Shown: positions 33,974 through 41,849 of the stretch, piece after piece
How positions within the stretch are numbered: the stretch's first letter is position 1
How the letters are laid out: each line of letters begins with the position of its first letter
Assembly (NCBI GenBank): GCA_002336805.1
Contig: DDEZ01000010.1
Location: forward strand, 1 to 64,000
Source of the DNA: Bacteroidetes bacterium UBA1941
Lineage (GTDB): Bacteria; Bacteroidota; Bacteroidia; Chitinophagales; LD1
Reading direction: 5' to 3'
DNA length: 64,000 nt
Notes under the pieces: generated by a model
The model's database searches: none
Told to the model about the DNA's origin: nothing
Seen by the model: the letters and a program-made list of their open reading frames with translations, nothing else
Program-made: the position numbers and the translations under genes

Positions 33974-34801
33974 CTATCGGGCCGCGACTTGCTTGGCTTC
34001 TATCCGGTCCCAGTCTATCAATACGAGCGCAAATATCAGTAGTGGCAGGGAGCTGATGTGCATGACGACGTAGTTCATGACTATAAAGAAGATAAAGACG
34101 TAGAGGTAAATACGGTCAAACCTCCGCGTGAAAAAGCCGCCCAGAAAGCTGAGCTGGATGAGCATCATACTGATGAGCAAACCAGCGGATAATGGGGCGT
34201 GAGATATGAGATAAGTGTATAATGGTGCGAAGAGGCCGTCAGGATAGTCATAAAGGTATTGTGCGTGTTGAGCTTTCAGGATGTTGACCATTTGCTGCGG
34301 ATCGAAAATGGCGCCGCGGGTCAGCTTCCACAGTCCTGCCGAGGCAAACATAAAGAAGAAGTAGTAGCGGGCGGCCTCCCATAGATAGGTGAAGCGCTCA
34401 CCCGCTCCGCACCAGAATGGCACGCTGAGAATGAGCAGGCCCAGGAGACTATGATAGTGGTGTATGGAATAAGTAGATAGTGTGATATGCCAGGTGAAGA
34501 TCAGCACTGAGAATATGATGGCATAAACCCGCCGGCGTGAGATAGCGGCAGCCGCCAGCGCGGAGAAAAACAAGGCCAAGTCCAGTACTGCTGACCAGAG
34601 TATGGAGTGCGTTACCGCCCGCGGTATGCCCAGCCAGTGCATGAGCCAGTACGTATTATCTATGCCCGGGTCTAGGAGTACCGGGCGGGACAGCTGAGAG
34701 AAGAGTACATTGGATATAAAGCCAAATACCAGTATGGCTGCACTGCCCAGGTAGAAATACCGGGCGCGGAGGTCTATCTGTGCCTGTGTGGTACTAGTCA
34801 T
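33974..34801 (-). CDS. HTTM-like multi-pass membrane protein
   Basis: From ATG 34801 (MTSTTQAQ) the protein has 275 residues and about seven hydrophobic segments. The pattern of segments and the motif ARYYFFFMFASAGLWKLTRGA resemble HTTM-domain proteins (horizontally transferred transmembrane family, related to vitamin K-dependent gamma-carboxylase membrane domains), although key catalytic residues cannot be assigned. Its ATG overlaps the stop of the upstream gene by 8 bp (ATGACTAG), so the two are translationally coupled and probably work together. Confidence 0.6.
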   Translation of the reverse strand: MTSTTQAQIDLRARYFYLGSAAILVFGFISNVLFSQLSRPVLLDPGIDNTYWLMHWLGIPRAVTHSILWSAVLDLALFFSALAAAAISRRRVYAIIFSVLIFTWHITLSTYSIHHYHSLLGLLILSVPFWCGAGERFTYLWEAARYYFFFMFASAGLWKLTRGAIFDPQQMVNILKAQHAQYLYDYPDGLFAPLYTYLISHAPLSAGLLISMMLIQLSFLGGFFTRRFDRIYLYVFIFFIVMNYVVMHISSLPLLIFALVLIDWDRIEAKQVAAR

Positions 34802-35345
34802 TGCGCAGTGTAAATAGGGTGTGTGTACTATCGGTATGCAAGGTGCCATCCGCCTGATAGCTGACGGTAGCCCGTGAGGCAGTCAGTGTCGGATCCTCGA
34901 TCATGCGCATATCAGCTATATAGGAGAAGAGCCATTTCTGGTATGGGGTGTCCATCCTGGAGTTATTCAGAAGAGCTGCGCGGAGTCGCTCTGCCGTGGT
35001 GCCGCTAAAGCGGTGAGAGATGACACGGTCCAGCGAATCCTGCCAGTGCAGCTGCTGCAGGCCGTCATAGGCGGCAAGGGTATTGTACACTACCTCTCTC
35101 TGCTGATCGTAGAAGCTGCCCGAGCGGACCTGCGCATGACCCACCTCTATGCGATAGACAGGGTATGACGGCTGCTCATGATAGGGCGCTGAGTACATGC
35201 CGAAGTGAAAGAAGGGGGTATTCTCTACGCCCTTGTACGTAAAGAAAAGCTGGCCGAGGATAAACAGCACAAAGAAGGATGCAAGCAGCCTATCCCGCTT
35301 CCAGACCTGATACAAAAATGTGCGCTGCCACATGGCGGCAAACAT
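34794..35345 (-). CDS. Membrane-anchored partner of the HTTM-like protein, unknown
   Basis: A 183-residue protein with one N-terminal membrane helix (about residues 22-40, LLASFFVLFILGQLFFTY) and a soluble domain beginning FFHFGMYSAPYHEQ, which should face the periplasm. Charge pattern (RDR before the helix) gives N-in topology. I recognise no named family, but pairs of such a protein with an HTTM-like membrane protein are familiar in Bacteroidota. Coupled by overlap to the gene downstream. Confidence 0.6.
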   Translation of the reverse strand: MFAAMWQRTFLYQVWKRDRLLASFFVLFILGQLFFTYKGVENTPFFHFGMYSAPYHEQPSYPVYRIEVGHAQVRSGSFYDQQREVVYNTLAAYDGLQQLHWQDSLDRVISHRFSGTTAERLRAALLNNSRMDTPYQKWLFSYIADMRMIEDPTLTASRATVSYQADGTLHTDSTHTLFTLRND

Positions 35346-35443
35346 ACTGCAACTAATCGGGAATTAGATTTTAGAATGGGGGATAATGTGATTTGGTTTT
35401 AACATCTAGTATCTGCACCTTTAGTAAAACAAAACACAATCTT

Positions 35444-35944
35444 ATGGAGCAAACTTTTGAAACCACCCCATCCAGCCCGGTCCGCAATACCTTTTTGACA
35501 GTACTATGTATACTCACATTCGTAGGCAGCGGCTGGGGTATAGTCAGCGGTATCAGGGGATATTTCACTGCCGATGCTACCGCATCTATCATGAGCGATA
35601 CACGCAGCAAAATGGAGGACCAGATGGAAGGTAAGGAGCAGCCTGCTTTTGTAAAGGGGATGATGAGTAATGCATTCTCTGCTATGTCTGCAGATAGCAT
35701 CAAGAAAAACAGCCTGGTCAGTATCCTGTCATGCATATTGACACTGACCGGCGCGATCATGATGTGGGGCCTGCGCAAGACCGGCTACTACCTGTATGTA
35801 GCGGGTATCGTGATAGCTATCGTGGCGCCGCTGCTGCTATTTGGTGGCGGACTGCTAGGGTTGATGTCCGGCGGTGTGACAGCTGTGATAGGCATCGCCT
35901 TTATAGTGATGTATGGTGTCAATACAAAATACATGGTACGCTGA
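35444..35944 (+). CDS. Four-helix membrane protein, unknown
   Basis: Starting at ATG 35444 (MEQTFETT), the protein has 166 residues. The predicted helices lie at about residues 18-40, 90-110, 115-135 and 145-162, with a soluble loop between the first two (SDTRSKMEDQMEGKEQ). Related Bacteroidota proteins have no assigned function. An upstream start at 35393 would add residues rich in Ser/Lys that do not fit. Its stop is directly adjacent to the stop of the convergent T9SS gene. Confidence 0.65.
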   Translation: MEQTFETTPSSPVRNTFLTVLCILTFVGSGWGIVSGIRGYFTADATASIMSDTRSKMEDQMEGKEQPAFVKGMMSNAFSAMSADSIKKNSLVSILSCILTLTGAIMMWGLRKTGYYLYVAGIVIAIVAPLLLFGGGLLGLMSGGVTAVIGIAFIVMYGVNTKYMVR

Positions 35945-36730
35945 TCACTCTTTGATCAGGTGCCCATACCTCATTTGCCCATTTTTGTCTTTCACCTGCC
36001 AGAGGTATAGCCCTGGTGGCAGTGCAGCTATGCTGTATACGCTCTCTACACCCGAGATGGGCTGCTCATATGCTTTGCGGCCCAGCTGGTCGTAGAGGCT
36101 GAGAGTAGCTGTGCCGGTGAGTGCCGGATAGCTGAGATGAAGCTGATCACGAGCAGGAGAGGGGTAGACCTGTAGTTGAGCCCCTGCTATGTCCTGCACG
36201 GCAGTATAGTAATAAGGCGTCTGCCCACGGCGTGATGCCTTGACATAAGAGTTGAGCGCGGTGTCGGTCTGGCGGCCATCGTCACGGCCACAGGCACCTA
36301 CTACGCGCCCCAGCCCTGATATATATACATAGTCAAAGTAGTCGCCACCATTGCTCCAGAAGATGTCGTTTCTAGTGCCGCCGCAGGCCGTGTCTGAGCG
36401 GAACTGACGAAAACAGGGGCAATACTGCGAAGGCGTGTCGGTAAGGCTGATCTGATCATCCAGATGTGTATAGCATACAGTGTCTGCCTGCCCATCGCGG
36501 TCACGGGAATAATAGATCGTGTCCAGCCCTGCAGCATACCAGCGCCCCGTGATGGTGACAGTGAAAAGCGATGATGTAGGATTGCTATACAGCACGCCAT
36601 AGCTCAGAATGTGATAGTGAAAAGTATCTCCGGGGTCAAAGTCGTATATCTGGCGTACGGTGAGTGTGTCGAGGGCCTGTGCACTAGACAGGGATAGCAG
36701 GAGTATAATAGATAGTAATAGTTTCTTCAT
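35945..36730 (-). CDS. Small T9SS-secreted protein
   Basis: From ATG 36730 (MKKLLLSIILLLSLSSAQA) the precursor has 261 residues: signal peptide, a unique region of about 160 residues with several Cys (CPCFRQFRSDTACGG) and a type A T9SS sorting domain (VYPSPARDQLHLSY ... PGLYLWQVKDKNGQMRYGHLIKE). The middle contains beta-rich sequence without a recognised domain. It has no apparent operon partners; a shared bidirectional terminator lies on its 5' side. Confidence 0.75.
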   Translation of the reverse strand: MKKLLLSIILLLSLSSAQALDTLTVRQIYDFDPGDTFHYHILSYGVLYSNPTSSLFTVTITGRWYAAGLDTIYYSRDRDGQADTVCYTHLDDQISLTDTPSQYCPCFRQFRSDTACGGTRNDIFWSNGGDYFDYVYISGLGRVVGACGRDDGRQTDTALNSYVKASRRGQTPYYYTAVQDIAGAQLQVYPSPARDQLHLSYPALTGTATLSLYDQLGRKAYEQPISGVESVYSIAALPPGLYLWQVKDKNGQMRYGHLIKE

Positions 36731-36753
36731 GGCCTGACCAGTAAGGTACAAAG

Positions 36754-36788
36754 AAAAAGCGCATCCTGTCAGTCAGGATGCGCTTTTT
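36754..36788. terminator. Bidirectional terminator after ahcY
   Basis: A perfect 15-bp inverted repeat, AAAAAGCGCATCCTG (36754-36768) with CAGGATGCGCTTTTT (36774-36788), loop TCAGT. On the minus strand it lies 19 bp after the ahcY stop. Confidence 0.88.
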
Positions 36789-36807
36789 AGTTTTATGCGG
36801 AATGGTA

Positions 36808-38121
36808 TTAATACCTATAGTGATCAGACTTGAACGGACCGGCTACGGTCACGCCGATATACTCTGCCTGGTCCTGATCCAGCTTGGTCAGCTTGGCACC
36901 TATCTGGCCCAGGTGCAGGAATGCTACCTTCTCATCCAGGTGCTTAGGGAGTACATATACCTTGTTCTCATATTTCTCGCTGTGCAGCCAGAGCTCGATC
37001 TGAGCGAGGGTCTGATTGCTGAATGAGTTACTCATCACAAATGATGGGTGGCCCATAGCGCAGCCGAGATTCACGAGGCGGCCTTCTGCCAGTACGATCA
37101 CCTGCTTGCCATCTACAGTGTAGATATCTACCTGTGGCTTTACAGTATCCTTGGTATTGCCGTAGTTCTTATTGAGCCATGCCATATCAATCTCATTGTC
37201 GAAGTGACCGATATTGCACACGATAGCCTTATCCTTCATCGCCTTGAAGTGGCGGTCGCGGATGATATTGATATTGCCTGTAGCAGTCACAAAGATATTG
37301 GCACGTGTAGCTGCCTCCTCCATAGTGACTACCTCGTAGCCATCCATAGCGGCCTGCAGCGCGCAGATAGGGTCGATCTCAGTGATCAGTACACGGGCAC
37401 CGGCACCACGCAGAGATTCTGCAGAGCCCTTGCCTACGTCACCGTAGCCTGCTACTACTGCTACCTTGCCAGCCATCATCACGTCTGTGGCACGGCGGAT
37501 AGCGTCTACCAGAGACTCTTTGCAGCCGTACTTATTGTCAAACTTAGACTTGGTCACAGAGTCATTCACATTGATCGCAGGCATAGGGAGGGTACCCTTG
37601 CGCATGCGCTCGTAGAGGCGATGTACGCCTGTAGTGGTCTCCTCAGAGAGGCCCTTGATACCAGCTACCAGCTCAGGATAGCGGTCCAGCACCATATTGG
37701 TCAGGTCGCCACCGTCGTCCAGGATCATATTCAGCGGCTCGCCACCGTCAAATGCGCGGAGCGTCTGCTCTATACACCAGTCAAACTCCTGTTCATTCTG
37801 GCCCTTCCAGGCATATACCGGGATACCGGCAGCAGCGATAGCCGCAGCGGCGTGGTCCTGAGTAGAGAATATATTGCAAGAAGACCAGGTTACCTCTGCT
37901 CCGAGCGCCTTGAGCGTCTCGATGAGGACCGCAGTCTGGATGGTCATGTGGAGGCAGCCTGCTATGCGGGCACCTTTTAGTGGCTGCTTAGGGCCGTATT
38001 CTGCACGGATAGCCATGAGGCCCGGCATCTCTGCCTCGGCGAGCAGTATCTCTTTGCGGCCCCACTCGGCCAGCTTAATGTCTTTTACCTTGTACTTCAG
38101 TGTTTCTGTAGTTGCTGACAT
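36808..38121 (-). CDS. ahcY: Adenosylhomocysteinase
   Basis: The 437-residue enzyme splits S-adenosylhomocysteine into adenosine and homocysteine, closing the methyl cycle. The NAD-binding motif GYGDVGKGSA and the family signature VDAIRRATDVMMAGK are present, as is the C-terminal KSDHYRY that reaches into the neighbouring subunit. Length and sequence are ordinary. No SAH riboswitch is recognisable in the 92-bp leader; a TATATTTG -7 element lies 22 bp upstream. Confidence 0.97.
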   Translation of the reverse strand: MSATTETLKYKVKDIKLAEWGRKEILLAEAEMPGLMAIRAEYGPKQPLKGARIAGCLHMTIQTAVLIETLKALGAEVTWSSCNIFSTQDHAAAAIAAAGIPVYAWKGQNEQEFDWCIEQTLRAFDGGEPLNMILDDGGDLTNMVLDRYPELVAGIKGLSEETTTGVHRLYERMRKGTLPMPAINVNDSVTKSKFDNKYGCKESLVDAIRRATDVMMAGKVAVVAGYGDVGKGSAESLRGAGARVLITEIDPICALQAAMDGYEVVTMEEAATRANIFVTATGNINIIRDRHFKAMKDKAIVCNIGHFDNEIDMAWLNKNYGNTKDTVKPQVDIYTVDGKQVIVLAEGRLVNLGCAMGHPSFVMSNSFSNQTLAQIELWLHSEKYENKVYVLPKHLDEKVAFLHLGQIGAKLTKLDQDQAEYIGVTVAGPFKSDHYRY

Positions 38122-38142
38122 ATATCATTTTTGATTGAGCCG

Positions 38143-38150
38143 CAAATATA
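38143..38150 (-). promoter_or_regulatory. Candidate -7 element of ahcY
   Basis: TATATTTG on the minus strand, 22 bp before the ATG, matches TAnnTTTG exactly. The -33 element is weak (TTGA 21 bp upstream). A palindrome CTTGTTTATAACAAG at 38178-38192 lies further upstream. Confidence 0.45.
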
Positions 38151-38213
38151 GCGAAAATGTCGCACACGGCCTCAATGCTTGTTTATAACAAGTGAACTAA
38201 AGCCTTGAAATAA

Positions 38214-38630
38214 TCAAAATCGCTCGGCAAAAAAGGTGCGTAACATGCGCTCCAGTGCAGCGGGGTCCAGCGGCTTCTGGTAGAAGCCATGGGCGGCGCC
38301 TATATTTCTAACCTTGGCCTCATCATCAGGATTGAGAGAACTGGTGAGTACGGCGAGTACGGTACCATCTTTATGATCGAATGCGCTCTGCTTGTAATGC
38401 TCCAGAAACTCCCATCCATCCATGACCGGCATATTCAGATCCAGAAGTATGAGGTCTATCTTTGGTTTTGGCTCATCTGACAGCAGATAGTCCAGCGCTT
38501 CGCGCCCATTATATTTGCTGATCACCTGTTCTGTACAGGCGGCTTTCTCCAGCAGGATGCTGTGCAGCCAGTTTGTAGCCTTGTCATCATCTATCAGGAG
38601 AATACTTTTGAGTCTTTGCTTCATTGTCAT
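38214..38630 (-). CDS. Single-domain response regulator (REC only)
   Basis: The 138-residue protein is a receiver domain alone: acidic cluster Asp14-Asp16 in LLIDDDKATN, phospho-acceptor Asp64 in LLDLNMPVMDG, Thr/Ser in LTSS and Lys in FYQKPLD. There is no output domain, so it signals by protein contact. The opening IDDDKATNWLHSILLEKA is typical of the Rcp1-like group that pairs with PAS- or phytochrome-type kinases. It is 12 bp downstream of the PAS kinase gene and surely its partner. Confidence 0.9.
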   Translation of the reverse strand: MTMKQRLKSILLIDDDKATNWLHSILLEKAACTEQVISKYNGREALDYLLSDEPKPKIDLILLDLNMPVMDGWEFLEHYKQSAFDHKDGTVLAVLTSSLNPDDEAKVRNIGAAHGFYQKPLDPAALERMLRTFFAERF

Positions 38631-38642
38631 TTTAGGGGCTAT

Positions 38643-39719
38643 TCAGGTATTGATAGTGAAGCAAACTCTGGTACCGGAGGGGGCATTGTGCTCCATCCAT
38701 ATAGTACCGTTGTGCATTTCTACGATCTTTTTCGCGTATGCTAATCCTATGCCAGATCCCTCATATTTATCAGCGCTGTGCAATCTTTTGAACATGATAA
38801 AGATCTTCTCGCGGTCTTCCTCCTTTACACCGATGCCATTGTCAGACACGCAGAAGTACCATGTGCTGCCTTTGGGCGTAGCCGTGATATGTATTTTGGG
38901 CGTCACGCCTGGTGGGGTAAACTTGATCGCATTGCTGAGCAAGTTTTGGAGCAGTATGCCAAACTCAGTAGGATAGGCATAGATGACGGGAAGGTGGTCA
39001 TAGCTGATCCGCGCCGCAGATGCTACGATGGTCTGGTGCATATCTGTCATGACTGCGCGTAGCGTGGCAGCCGTATCTATACGGTCCAGCGACCTGTAGC
39101 GGCCTATACGGGCGTAGTGCAGCAAGGCTGTGATCAGCTCCTTCATACGGCCTACAGAGGTCTGTACGAGGGAGAGATAGGCCCGGCCAGTGTCATCCAG
39201 TTGAGCGCCATAGTCTGCCTGCAGTAGAGAGGTGAAGCTGCCTACCGTATTGAGCGGCTCGCTGAGATCATGGGAGGCTACGTAGGCGAACTGTTCCATT
39301 TCCTTATTGCGGGCCTCTAGCTCGCGCATGCGCCGGTCCATCTCCTCGCGCCGCAGGCGGTCCGTACGATCGTAGGTGACCTTGCAAAAGCCGGTGATGA
39401 CACCTGTCTCATCGCGCAGGGCTGTAATGGTCACATGGCCCCAAAACAGGCTGCCATCATGGCGCATCCGCCAGCCCTCGTGCTGCACATGACCCAGTGC
39501 TGCTGCCTCGGTCAGATATGTCTCAGGCAGGCGGCGGTTTCTATCCTCCTCTGCATAAAATGTCCGGAAATGCGTGCCGATGATCTCGGAAGCAGACCAG
39601 CCTTTGATCTGCTCGGCACCCTTGTTCCAACTCTGGATGTGGCCGGCAGCGTCCAGCAGGATGATAGCATAATCTTCTATGCTATCTATCATCTGTTTGT
39701 AGTGATAGTCTGAGGTCAT
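38643..39719 (-). CDS. Cytoplasmic PAS-domain sensor histidine kinase
   Basis: From ATG 39719 (MTSDYHYKQM) the protein has 358 residues: one PAS/PAC domain (about 5-125; IILLDAAGHIQSWNKGAEQIKGW, then FWGHVTITALRDETGVITGFCKV), a short coiled coil, HisKA with His in YVASHDLSEPLNT, and HATPase_c (NLLSNAIKFTPPG, DNGIGVKEEDREKIF, GSGIGLAYAKKIV). There are no membrane segments, so it senses an internal cue. The upstream Met at 39761 would add residues outside the domain and is rejected. Operon with the REC protein. Confidence 0.92.
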   Translation of the reverse strand: MTSDYHYKQMIDSIEDYAIILLDAAGHIQSWNKGAEQIKGWSASEIIGTHFRTFYAEEDRNRRLPETYLTEAAALGHVQHEGWRMRHDGSLFWGHVTITALRDETGVITGFCKVTYDRTDRLRREEMDRRMRELEARNKEMEQFAYVASHDLSEPLNTVGSFTSLLQADYGAQLDDTGRAYLSLVQTSVGRMKELITALLHYARIGRYRSLDRIDTAATLRAVMTDMHQTIVASAARISYDHLPVIYAYPTEFGILLQNLLSNAIKFTPPGVTPKIHITATPKGSTWYFCVSDNGIGVKEEDREKIFIMFKRLHSADKYEGSGIGLAYAKKIVEMHNGTIWMEHNAPSGTRVCFTINT

Positions 39720-39890
39720 GCCGGGTTTTATAGTTGTAATATATGCACGTGCATTACACAACGATATAAAAATCAGGATGTTAAGATCTGAATTTTATGA
39801 CAGAAGTCATAGTCTGAGCTAATAAATAGCCTCAAATGTGGTGATATAGGTCATTGTATTTTAAGACAACATCAGAGTCGATGCTGAATG

Positions 39891-40589
39891 TTAGTTTGCG
39901 GTAAACTTATAGCCTACCCCGCGGATACTGTGAAAGAACTCCGGATTGCGGGCATCTTTCTCAAAATACTTGCGGAAGGCGAGAATGAAATTGTCTATCG
40001 TGCGGGTAGATGGATAGACATCATAGCCCCATACGTACTGGAGGATATGCTGGCGGGAGACGACCGAGTTCTGGCGGTCTATCAGTAGTTTGAGCAGTGA
40101 TATTTCCTTTTTGGTCAGTTCATATTCCTTTCCGCCTATGCCTTTTGCTTTGTAGGTGATGAAGTTGACTTCATTATCACCAAACTTGTATGTCTTCAGG
40201 TCTTTGCTCTCCTGAGTGCCCTTCATGCTGTGCTTCACCAGTACCTTCACACGGAGTAGCAGTTCCTCGAGGTTGAACGGCTTGGCCAGATAGTCATCGG
40301 CACCGAGGCGCAGTCCATTGACGCGGTCCTGGCTGGTGTCCTTGGCGGTGAGAAATATGATAGGGGTATCTGTATCATGCAGGCGGATCTTTTCACATAC
40401 CGCAAAGCCGTCCAGCTCGGGCAGCATCACATCCAGGATGATGAGATTGAATCTTTGTGTTTCGGCCTTGCGGATGGCCGCAGTGCCGGTGTCTGCCACC
40501 TCTACCTCAAAGCCTTCGAGCTCGAGATTTAGTTTGATGGCTTCCTGCAGGTGTTCTTCGTCTTCTACTAGTAGTATACGCGATATCAT
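39891..40589 (-). CDS. OmpR/PhoB-type response regulator
   Basis: The 232-residue regulator has a receiver domain (phospho-acceptor Asp53 in IILDVMLPELDG, Lys in LAKPF) and a C-terminal winged-helix domain (YELTKKEISLLKLL, HILQYVWGYDVYPSTRTIDNFI, HSIRGVGYKFT). It is a DNA-binding regulator. No kinase gene is adjacent: the PAS kinase lies downstream in the same direction and has its own REC partner, so this regulator is an orphan here. Confidence 0.92.
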   Translation of the reverse strand: MISRILLVEDEEHLQEAIKLNLELEGFEVEVADTGTAAIRKAETQRFNLIILDVMLPELDGFAVCEKIRLHDTDTPIIFLTAKDTSQDRVNGLRLGADDYLAKPFNLEELLLRVKVLVKHSMKGTQESKDLKTYKFGDNEVNFITYKAKGIGGKEYELTKKEISLLKLLIDRQNSVVSRQHILQYVWGYDVYPSTRTIDNFILAFRKYFEKDARNPEFFHSIRGVGYKFTAN

Positions 40590-40731
40590 AGTGTGTAGGT
40601 TTGATGTGTAGCAAAATCGCTATTGTAATATTAGCGACAAAATCAGACAGATATGTCACGACAATGTAAAACGTTTAAACAGCTATATATTGTTTTGACA
40701 GGTGGTGAAAATCGTTCTTGCAAAGATGAGA

Positions 40732-41016
40732 TCATACGACTTTTCGCACCGACCATGCTTCTGCTTTGGCTGCAAAGAGAGGTTTGACCAGGGCCCAGGT
40801 AGAGTTGAATAATTCTGAAGAGCGATAGGTCTCCAGCGCGACCTCGTCTTCCCATACGGAGTAGGTAAAGAAGATATTCTCATCATCATGCAGCAGCTCT
40901 ACACTCGCGCAGCCGGGTGCGGCGGCGATACGGTCTTTGCGCTCATTAAATATTTTCTGAAAAGCTGAGACCGCTTCCGGGCGGAAAGTCATTTTGACGA
41001 TGCGTATGAGGGACAT
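40732..41016 (-). CDS. ABM-domain protein (antibiotic biosynthesis monooxygenase family)
   Basis: A 94-residue ferredoxin-like fold protein, with the ABM pattern MSLIRIVKMTFRPEAVSAF and GCASVELLHDDENIFFTYSVWEDEVALETY. Members include quinol monooxygenases and many small proteins of unknown function. No cofactor is evident, as is usual for the family. It is probably dimeric. It stands alone on the strand, 62 bp before the following gene on its 5' side. Confidence 0.8.
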   Translation of the reverse strand: MSLIRIVKMTFRPEAVSAFQKIFNERKDRIAAAPGCASVELLHDDENIFFTYSVWEDEVALETYRSSELFNSTWALVKPLFAAKAEAWSVRKVV

Positions 41017-41077
41017 GCGGTGCGCTAATAGTGATGCGCTAATATAGTAAGATAGAGGATAGAGAATAAGATGTCTA

Positions 41078-41539
41078 TCAGAACATCCCCTTGACCCAGC
41101 CGATCACATTGATGCTGAAAACGTAGTATGGCACAAAGAATACCGCTGACCAAAAGATACATGATACTGCCATGCTGGTCACGATCTGACGCTTGTGAGT
41201 AGTGAGGCTCAGAGCGAGTATCACACCTACGGGGATAGACAGAAATACCGGAGTGAGCAGCGCTACACCAAAGAGGCCGGAATGTTTACGGATCTTGACC
41301 AGGAAACGACTCTGACGGGAAAATTTGCGGCCAAAGCGCTCAGGAAAGGTCTCTATGGCCCATGCGCGGAGGTTGGTACCCAGGTAGGTGAAAAGTACGA
41401 TGCCTGTGAGGCCTCCGAGAATATTGGCTATAGTGCCGGGGATGCCCATATCTGTAGTGATCACAGTGAAAGTCAGCAGGGCGAATTTCACCGTAGAACT
41501 CAGGAAGATGAAGATGTCTGAAAGTATATGTAGTACCAT
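41078..41539 (-). CDS. Small multi-pass membrane protein, unknown
   Basis: The 153-residue protein has four hydrophobic segments (about 7-28, 35-55, 88-108, 118-140) separated by a basic cytoplasmic loop (FPERFGRKFSRQSRFLVKIRKHSG). It resembles small membrane proteins of the Bacteroidota without a known function; a distant likeness to DedA/SNARE-associated half-modules is possible but not convincing. Confidence 0.6.
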   Translation of the reverse strand: MVLHILSDIFIFLSSTVKFALLTFTVITTDMGIPGTIANILGGLTGIVLFTYLGTNLRAWAIETFPERFGRKFSRQSRFLVKIRKHSGLFGVALLTPVFLSIPVGVILALSLTTHKRQIVTSMAVSCIFWSAVFFVPYYVFSINVIGWVKGMF

Positions 41540-41849
41540 CTTTTTCGGCGGTTACGAATCTACTTTAACGTACGGATAAATGCCAGCGAATGTTCGCTCT
41601 TTTTCAACGAACGCCACCTTTTAAACAACATGATAATTGCCGGTTCGGGTCAATTTCAGGTAATAAATCATGTGTCTGCACCGTGCTATCGGGACATACC
41701 CGCCTTGTACTATATAAGACGTACAAAAGACCTCTAAAGTGTGCGGGGGATGTGGAAAATGACTAACATCAGACAAAAGCGGGTATCTGCGGGCTGTTTT
41801 AAAATAAAAATGATAGGTTTGCGCCTCCATTTTTGTAGGTAATCGATAC
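41540..41849. other. Intergenic region upstream of yidC
   Basis: Between the two divergent genes, 310 bp contain no convincing gene. At 41585-41605 a hairpin AGCGAA-tg-TTCGCT followed by CTTTTTC looks like a small intrinsic terminator on the plus strand without a gene in front of it. The yidC promoter lies at the right end. Confidence 0.45.
41797..41821 (+). promoter_or_regulatory. Promoter of yidC
   Basis: TAGGTTTG at 41814-41821 fits TAnnTTTG; a T-rich -33-like tract (TGTTTT, 41795-41800) lies upstream but closer than usual. The predicted start is about 20 bp before ATG 41850. Confidence 0.5.

Noticed and set aside
37048..37980. 310-codon plus-strand open frame opposite ahcY
   Set aside because: ahcY on the minus strand is unambiguous and the antisense product has shadow-type composition.
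38122..38213. SAH riboswitch in front of ahcY
   Set aside because: The 92-bp leader lacks the pairing elements of the known SAH aptamer; only a -7 element and a short palindrome are seen.
40643..40889. Small minus-strand frames overlapping the ABM-domain gene
   Set aside because: They lie in other frames of a well-supported gene or run across its 3' flank without natural composition.
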